From contig CAZDGU010000004.1 in the NCBI GenBank assembly GCA_964505215.1, forward strand, positions 62,001-126,000: a stretch of DNA of 64,000 bases, in the 5' to 3' direction. Below the pieces are notes generated by a model, which was not told where the DNA came from, made no database searches, and saw only the letters and a program-made list of their open reading frames with translations. The stretch is from Gracilimonas sp964505215. Lineage in GTDB: Bacteria > Bacteroidota > Rhodothermia > Balneolales > Balneolaceae. Made by a program: the position numbers and the translations under genes. Below are positions 59,695 through 64,000 of the stretch, piece by piece; positions within the stretch are counted from its first letter, which is position 1, and every line of letters begins with the position of its first letter.

Positions 59695-60855
59695 TTAGAT
59701 TTCGATTTTTTGAGTTAGGTTTTTAGCTTTTTGGTAGGTTTCTTCAAGATTTTCTCCAAGCAGGGTGTAGTGTGCCATTTTACGGCCTACTTTACTTTCT
59801 ATTTTTCCATATACATGCAGATGTCCGTTTTCAGCTTTCATGGCTTCTTTAATGTGATCGGCTTCAGCCGGACGCCGGTGCGTTCCCAATAAATTAATCA
59901 TGGCTACGGCCGGTTTGTTTAGTTGGGTTGAACCGAGTGGAAGTCCCAGCACGGCACGCACGTGATTTTCAAATTGCGATGTTACGGCTCCTTCTATAGT
60001 ATAATGGCCGGAGTTATGCGGCCTCGGTGCCGATTCGTTTAAAATAAGACTTCCGTCTTTAGTGAGGAAAAATTCAAAAGCGAAAATCCCTTTACCGTCA
60101 ATGGCTTCTGTAGCTTTCATGGCCAGCTCTTGCGCTTTTTTCTGCAGTTTTTCTTTAACGGGAGCGGGAGAAAGTACGGCCACGCATATATGATTTTTCT
60201 GTACGGTTTCGCAACAGGGATAAACCACGGTTTCGGTTTCATTTCGAGCCACTTGTACGGCCAGCTCATGGGTAAAATCAACGAAAGCTTCGGCAATAAT
60301 ATCACGTCCCTTATTTCCACCGAGTTGTTCAAAAGCCTTTTGGGCGGCATCCGGATTTTTCACCGTTTCGTTACCATATCCGTCATATCCGCCTTTGGAT
60401 GATTTTAGGAGATAGGGCCAGCCGTGGGTTTTTCCAAAATCGACTAAATCAGATTCATCTCGTATCAGCTTATACGGGGTGACCGGGATTCCGGCTTTTT
60501 CAAAGGTTTGTTTTTCAATCAGCTTGTTTTCTATTAATGCAAAGCTGTCGGGAGAGGGATAAATGGGAGTCCCGCTTTTTTCCTGAACTTCTTTGAGCAC
60601 CGCCGAGCTGATGAATTCATTTTCTAAAGTGATAACATCACAGCCTTTCGCAAATTCAACCATATCATCTACCGAATGGAACGAGCCGGAGGTGGTGTAT
60701 GGCGTCATGAATTGAACGGGCTCATTTTCGGGCCGATCTGAAAAAACAGCGACTTGAATACCGTATTGGAAGGCTTCCAGCGCACTCATGCGGGCGAGCT
60801 GCCCGGCTCCTAAAAAACCGAGTTTTAAATTTGCAGGAATAGAAGTTCGGGACAT
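59695..60855 (-). CDS. purK: N5-carboxyaminoimidazole ribonucleotide synthase PurK
   Basis: 386-aa ATP-grasp enzyme forming N5-CAIR from AIR, bicarbonate and ATP. Seen: N-terminal LGFLGAGQLARMSALEA, LKSSKGGYDGYGN (ATP-grasp loop), EAFVDFTHELAVQVARNE, FAFEFFLTKDGSLILNE, PRPHNSGHYTIEGA. ATG 60855 chosen; the longer frame starts at TTG 60906. It precedes purE, giving the purKE pair. The upstream 320 bp hold three CTCnGCG tetrads. Confidence 0.96.
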   Translation of the reverse strand: MSRTSIPANLKLGFLGAGQLARMSALEAFQYGIQVAVFSDRPENEPVQFMTPYTTSGSFHSVDDMVEFAKGCDVITLENEFISSAVLKEVQEKSGTPIYPSPDSFALIENKLIEKQTFEKAGIPVTPYKLIRDESDLVDFGKTHGWPYLLKSSKGGYDGYGNETVKNPDAAQKAFEQLGGNKGRDIIAEAFVDFTHELAVQVARNETETVVYPCCETVQKNHICVAVLSPAPVKEKLQKKAQELAMKATEAIDGKGIFAFEFFLTKDGSLILNESAPRPHNSGHYTIEGAVTSQFENHVRAVLGLPLGSTQLNKPAVAMINLLGTHRRPAEADHIKEAMKAENGHLHVYGKIESKVGRKMAHYTLLGENLEETYQKAKNLTQKIEI

Positions 60856-61175
60856 ATCTTGTTTTTCTTTTGAAGGTAAGGAATTTGTGAAAACTTGCAC
60901 ATTCAATAGCTGTTATCATTTGCGGTGAACTGCATTTGTTTTAAACACAGTGTGACTCTGTGCATTCCTCTGCGCCACTCTGTGGTTTATTTTTAACCGC
61001 AGTGTTTCGCAGTGTTAGGCACAGTGTTTCGCGGAATTCGTTTTAGTTGTATTATTCGTGATGGTACCATCTTTTTCACGCAGATTTTCGCAGAGGGATG
61101 CGCTGAGTTCCGCAGATGTTTTATTGATCATTTGAGTACCTTGGTGAGGTTAATTTATAAATTCTGAAAACGGTT
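60856..61175. other. Divergent intergenic region purK / hydrolase-like gene
   Basis: 320 bp. Contains three full tetrads (separate entry), and a perfect 12-bp palindrome GATGGTACCATC at 61060-61071. Promoters of two divergent genes must also lie here, so at least one must overlap or abut the repeats. Confidence 0.6.
60946..61117. repeat. Three CTCnGCG tetrads, copies in inverted and direct order
   Basis: Plus-strand tetrad at 60946, 60956, 60968, 60978 (CACAGTG, CTCTGTG, CTCTGCG, CTCTGTG). Minus-strand tetrads at 60998, 61008, 61020, 61030 (CGCAGTG, CGCAGTG, CACAGTG, CGCGGAA) and at 61079, 61089, 61101, 61111 (CGCAGAT, CGCAGAG, CGCTGAG, CGCAGAT). All three are 10-12-10. The first two face each other across 13 bp. 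Confidence 0.9.
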
Positions 61176-62183
61176 ATGGATCCTGTTACTCATGGACTTA
61201 TTGGCGCTGCCGCCACGCAGTCTTTTTCTAATCAGCACAACATACGGCAGGTTTCCTTTGTTGGATTTTGCAGTGCGCTTTTACCTGATTTAGATATTTT
61301 CATCAGCCGGGCATCCGATCCATTGTTGAATCTGGAATTTCATCGGCAGTTTAGTCACTCTCTAATTTTTATTCCTGTGGGCGCTCTTATTGCAAGTGCG
61401 CTCATCTGGTGGATCGTCAAAAAGAAACTAAGCTTCAAGCAAACCTATCTTTACAGTCTGTTAGCTTATGGAACTGCAGGTCTTGCCGATACAGCAACCA
61501 GCTACGGTGTACAGCTGCTCTGGCCCTTTTTAGATGAACGTTTTGCCTGGAATATAATCTCCGTTTTTGATCCGCTTTTTTCACTTGTGCTGATGCTGGC
61601 AACAGGCTTTGCACTCTATAAAAAGAAACCGAAAATAGCGTGGCTGGGCATCGGGTGGATGGTTTTATATCTCTCATTCGGATTCATACAGCAACAGCGA
61701 GCGCACGAAACAGCTTACCAAATAGCCGAGGATAACAATCACCGCATTAAACAATTGTCGGTAAAGCCAACCATGGCAAACGAGCTGTTATGGAGTATCC
61801 GATATGTTTATTCAGAAAGCCTTCACACCTACGGCGTACGATTATCTCCTTTTGGAGAATCCATTATTTATGACGGAAACTCAGCGGCTTTACTTCCATG
61901 GAAACAGAAATATGCTTCATACCGAGGTATGGTTATGTATGAAGATATTCAGCGATTCAGTAAGCTTTCCGGAGGAATTCTGATACAGCATCCCGATCAT
62001 AAAAACGTAATTGGGGATGGGCGGTATTCCATGTTGCCGACTTCTGTTGCGCCGCTTTGGGGTATAGAAATTGACACAACCAGGCCAAATATCCACGTAG
62101 CTTTTGATACCTATCGGAAGCCGACAAAAGAAGTACGAACACGCTTCAAGAATATGCTTTTCGGGAAAGATGAGTTCCAATAG
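61176..62183 (+). CDS. YdjM/DUF457-type membrane-bound metal-dependent hydrolase-like protein
   Basis: 335-aa protein with an N-terminal domain of four to five membrane helices (about 25-190). Motifs: MDPVTHGLIGAA, LLPDLDIF and HRQFSHSLIF, the His/Asp residues conserved in the DUF457/YdjM family and thought to bind metal. A C-terminal domain (about 195-335) without helices follows, containing SIRYVYSESLHTYGV, of unknown role. The family function is not established. Divergent from purK. Confidence 0.87.
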   Translation: MDPVTHGLIGAAATQSFSNQHNIRQVSFVGFCSALLPDLDIFISRASDPLLNLEFHRQFSHSLIFIPVGALIASALIWWIVKKKLSFKQTYLYSLLAYGTAGLADTATSYGVQLLWPFLDERFAWNIISVFDPLFSLVLMLATGFALYKKKPKIAWLGIGWMVLYLSFGFIQQQRAHETAYQIAEDNNHRIKQLSVKPTMANELLWSIRYVYSESLHTYGVRLSPFGESIIYDGNSAALLPWKQKYASYRGMVMYEDIQRFSKLSGGILIQHPDHKNVIGDGRYSMLPTSVAPLWGIEIDTTRPNIHVAFDTYRKPTKEVRTRFKNMLFGKDEFQ

Positions 62184-62308
62184 CAGTTTATTTATGGTGA
62201 GTTGATGGTGGAGAGCTGGTTAAGCCGCGTAGCAGAAAAATCGCGCAAATAAATATCAATACTAATTGTAATTGCTTAATTTCAGGGCTGAAGAAAATCA
62301 CCCCAAGA

Positions 62309-63388
62309 ATGGATATAGAAGAAAAGCTAAAGCAAATAAAAGCACGATTCGAAGAAGTAAATGCGGCCATGAGTGATCCGGCCGTGTTTGACAATCCGGA
62401 TAAATACACTGAACTCACCAAAGAGCGCAGCGATTTAGAAGAATTGGTGCAGGATTATGACACCTGGCGAGATCTCAAAAACAGGCAGGAGGGGAATGAT
62501 GAGCTCATTGAGATGAACGAGGATGCAGAAATCACGGAAATGGCGCGTGACGAAAATGATGAGATCAAAGAGCAGCTTAGCGAGTTGGAAGAAGAAATTA
62601 AAATGAAGCTGATTCCCAAAGATCCGGAAGATTCTAAGAACGCTATTGTTGAAGTGCGAGCCGGAACCGGGGGCGATGAAGCCGCTATTTTTGCGGGAGA
62701 TTTATTCGAAATGTATCGCCGTTATGCCGACAAACAAGGCTGGAAAATGAGCATCATGAGCATCAATCACTCCGAAAAAGGCGGATATAAAGAAATTGTA
62801 TTTCAGCTGGAGGGAGAGGAAGTTTTTGGGAAAATGAAGTACGAAAGCGGTGTTCATCGCGTGCAGCGGGTTCCTGAAACTGAAAGTCAGGGACGCGTTC
62901 ATACCTCGGCAGCTACCGTTGCCGTACTGCCGGAAGTAGAAGAAGTGGATATTGATATTAACATGGGAGATGTGCGGGTAGATACCTTCCGAGCGAGTGG
63001 AGCCGGCGGACAGCACGTAAACAAAACGGATTCGGCCATTCGCCTGACGCATGAGCCAACGGGAATTGTGGTAGAATGCCAGGAAGAGCGTTCGCAGCAT
63101 CAAAACAAAGATAAAGCCATGACTATGCTCCGGGCAAAAATGTATGATATTGAATTAGAGCAAAAGCAAAAAGAACGAGCGGCTGAGCGTAAAAGTCAGG
63201 TTTCAACCGGCGACCGTTCTGCCAAAATTCGAACCTACAACTTTCCACAAGGGCGCTTTACGGATCACCGCATAAACCTTACCCTGTATGATTTAGACGG
63301 AATTATGAAAGGCGGAATAGATGAGGCAATAGACGCTCTGCGCGTGCAAGATAATTTAGAGAAGCTGAATGCTTTAGCGGAAGAATAG
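62309..63388 (+). CDS. prfA: Peptide chain release factor 1
   Basis: 359-aa class I release factor for UAA and UAG. Codon-reading tripeptide PET at 189-191 (usual PxT) in VQRVPETESQGR, the catalytic GGQ at 233-235 in GAGGQHVNKTDSAIR, and the N-terminal coiled-coil domain. No frameshift site is seen (that is a feature of prfB, not of prfA). Monocistronic, followed by a strong terminator shared with convergent pckA. Confidence 0.97.
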   Translation: MDIEEKLKQIKARFEEVNAAMSDPAVFDNPDKYTELTKERSDLEELVQDYDTWRDLKNRQEGNDELIEMNEDAEITEMARDENDEIKEQLSELEEEIKMKLIPKDPEDSKNAIVEVRAGTGGDEAAIFAGDLFEMYRRYADKQGWKMSIMSINHSEKGGYKEIVFQLEGEEVFGKMKYESGVHRVQRVPETESQGRVHTSAATVAVLPEVEEVDIDINMGDVRVDTFRASGAGGQHVNKTDSAIRLTHEPTGIVVECQEERSQHQNKDKAMTMLRAKMYDIELEQKQKERAAERKSQVSTGDRSAKIRTYNFPQGRFTDHRINLTLYDLDGIMKGGIDEAIDALRVQDNLEKLNALAEE

Positions 63389-63413
63389 GCTTCGCTATAC
63401 TTTAATGATCTAT

Positions 63414-63448
63414 AAAAAAAGCCCAAATCTTTCGATTCGGGCTTTTTT
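63414..63448. terminator. Bidirectional terminator between prfA and pckA
   Basis: AAAAAAAGCCC ... GGGCTTTTTT with additional AAATC/GATT inner pairing, A run on one side and T run on the other; it lies between convergent prfA and pckA and can stop both. Confidence 0.93.
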
Positions 63449-63475
63449 CTTATAAAATTATGGTGAAGAAGTTGC

Positions 63476-64000
63476 TTACACGTTTGGTGCAGCTGCTAAA
63501 ATATCTTCACTTGCCTGATCGGCAAACTGCTCAAAGTTTTTAACAAACATGCTTGCTAATTCTTTGGCTTTCGCATCAAAAGCGTCTTTGTCATCCCAGG
63601 TTTTTCGAGGGATTAACACATCGCTTGGTACGCCATCCACTTCTGTTGGTACGTGCACACCAAAAATCGGATCTTTAACAAACTCAACGTTTTCAAGATT
63701 TCCGGCAATGGCTTCACTCAGCATTCGTCGGGTGTGAGCAAGCTTCATGCGGTGTCCGGTTCCGTACACGCCTCCGGTCCAGCCGGTATTTACCAACCAA
63801 ACTTTAGAATTGTGCTTGCGAATTTTTTCGGCCAGCAGTTCGGCGTAAACGGTAGGGTGCAGAGGCATAAATGGAGAGCCAAAGCACGCAGAGAAAGTAG
63901 CCTGGGGCTCGTCAATACCGCGTTCGGTTCCTGCTACTTTAGCTGTATAACCACTTATAAAGTGGTACATAGCCTGCTCGGGTGTCAGCTTAGAGATGGG
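63476..64000 (-). CDS. pckA: Phosphoenolpyruvate carboxykinase (ATP), C-terminal part (5' end outside window)
   Basis: 175 codons of the ATP-type PEPCK, which makes PEP from oxaloacetate in gluconeogenesis. The frame is open to the right edge. Seen: PISKLTPEQAMYHFISGYTAKVAGTE in overlapping pieces, ACFGSPFMPLHP, NTGWTGGVYGTGHRM and FGVHVPTEVDGVP, all at the C-terminal part of this family. About 360 N-terminal residues, including the kinase loops, lie beyond 64000. Confidence 0.96.
   Translation of the reverse strand, partial: PISKLTPEQAMYHFISGYTAKVAGTERGIDEPQATFSACFGSPFMPLHPTVYAELLAEKIRKHNSKVWLVNTGWTGGVYGTGHRMKLAHTRRMLSEAIAGNLENVEFVKDPIFGVHVPTEVDGVPSDVLIPRKTWDDKDAFDAKAKELASMFVKNFEQFADQASEDILAAAPNV

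Overview
The window looks like chromosomal DNA of an aerobic, menaquinone-type member of the Bacteroidota/Balneolota group (Balneola/Gracilimonas-like). This is an inference from gene content: two SusC/SusD outer-membrane pairs, a fused CcoN-CcoO cbb3 oxidase, a DUF4835 protein, a PorV-like barrel and a MenI-like thioesterase. Coding density is high. I see no rRNA, tRNA, CRISPR array, prophage or recognisable transposase.

Layout. 1-7741 (minus): a compact cbb3 oxidase operon, led by an Rrf2-type regulator with a cysteine triad, then ccoI, ccoS, fused ccoNO, ccoQ, a short one-haem ccoP and ccoG, which runs off the left edge. 8080-19418: two divergent SusC/SusD loci around a 676-bp control region; the right one adds a third lipoprotein. 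19629-25723: an acyl-CoA/acetate-type CoA-transferase, purL and a haem catalase. 25984-33314: a SnoaL-like protein, a thioesterase and a beta-oxidation operon (fadD, fadN-type, thiolase, 2,4-dienoyl-CoA reductase). 33564-36929: AT-richer nadX-like gene and a FUSC membrane protein. 37084-42211: an oxidoreductase-like protein, PspC, a BlaI/M56-TonB pair with an operator-like dyad, and a divergent run of four small unknown membrane genes. 42901-52629: rarA, macrodomain protein, flavin reductase, a two-component system, DUF4835, a PorV-like protein and a HhH/outer-membrane-barrel protein. 52695-58189: sulfate activation operon (SLC13-type permease, cysQ, cysD, cysNC). 58319-64000: YbjQ, RRM protein, purE-purK, membrane hydrolase-like protein, prfA and the C-terminal part of pckA.

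The most striking unexplained structure is a dispersed intergenic repeat family. Each copy is four heptamers close to CTCnGCG whose starts are spaced 10, 12 and 10 bp. I find nine full copies in four gaps (21045-21083, 34537-34604, 42234-42759, 60946-61117), in both orientations and with the same geometry, plus three decayed copies. Several are arranged as inverted pairs. One pair is part of a roughly 240-bp unit present twice, with one half nearly identical and the other half diverged. A different period-7 repeat sits between purE and purK, and a 13-bp direct repeat lies upstream of the second susC.

Functionally the window combines micro-oxic respiration, nutrient import, fatty-acid breakdown, purine synthesis and sulfate assimilation to PAPS. 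Regulation visible in sequence is limited: the Rrf2 gene heading the oxidase operon, the BlaI operator-like dyad, one classical histidine kinase/response regulator pair, and several good intrinsic terminators.
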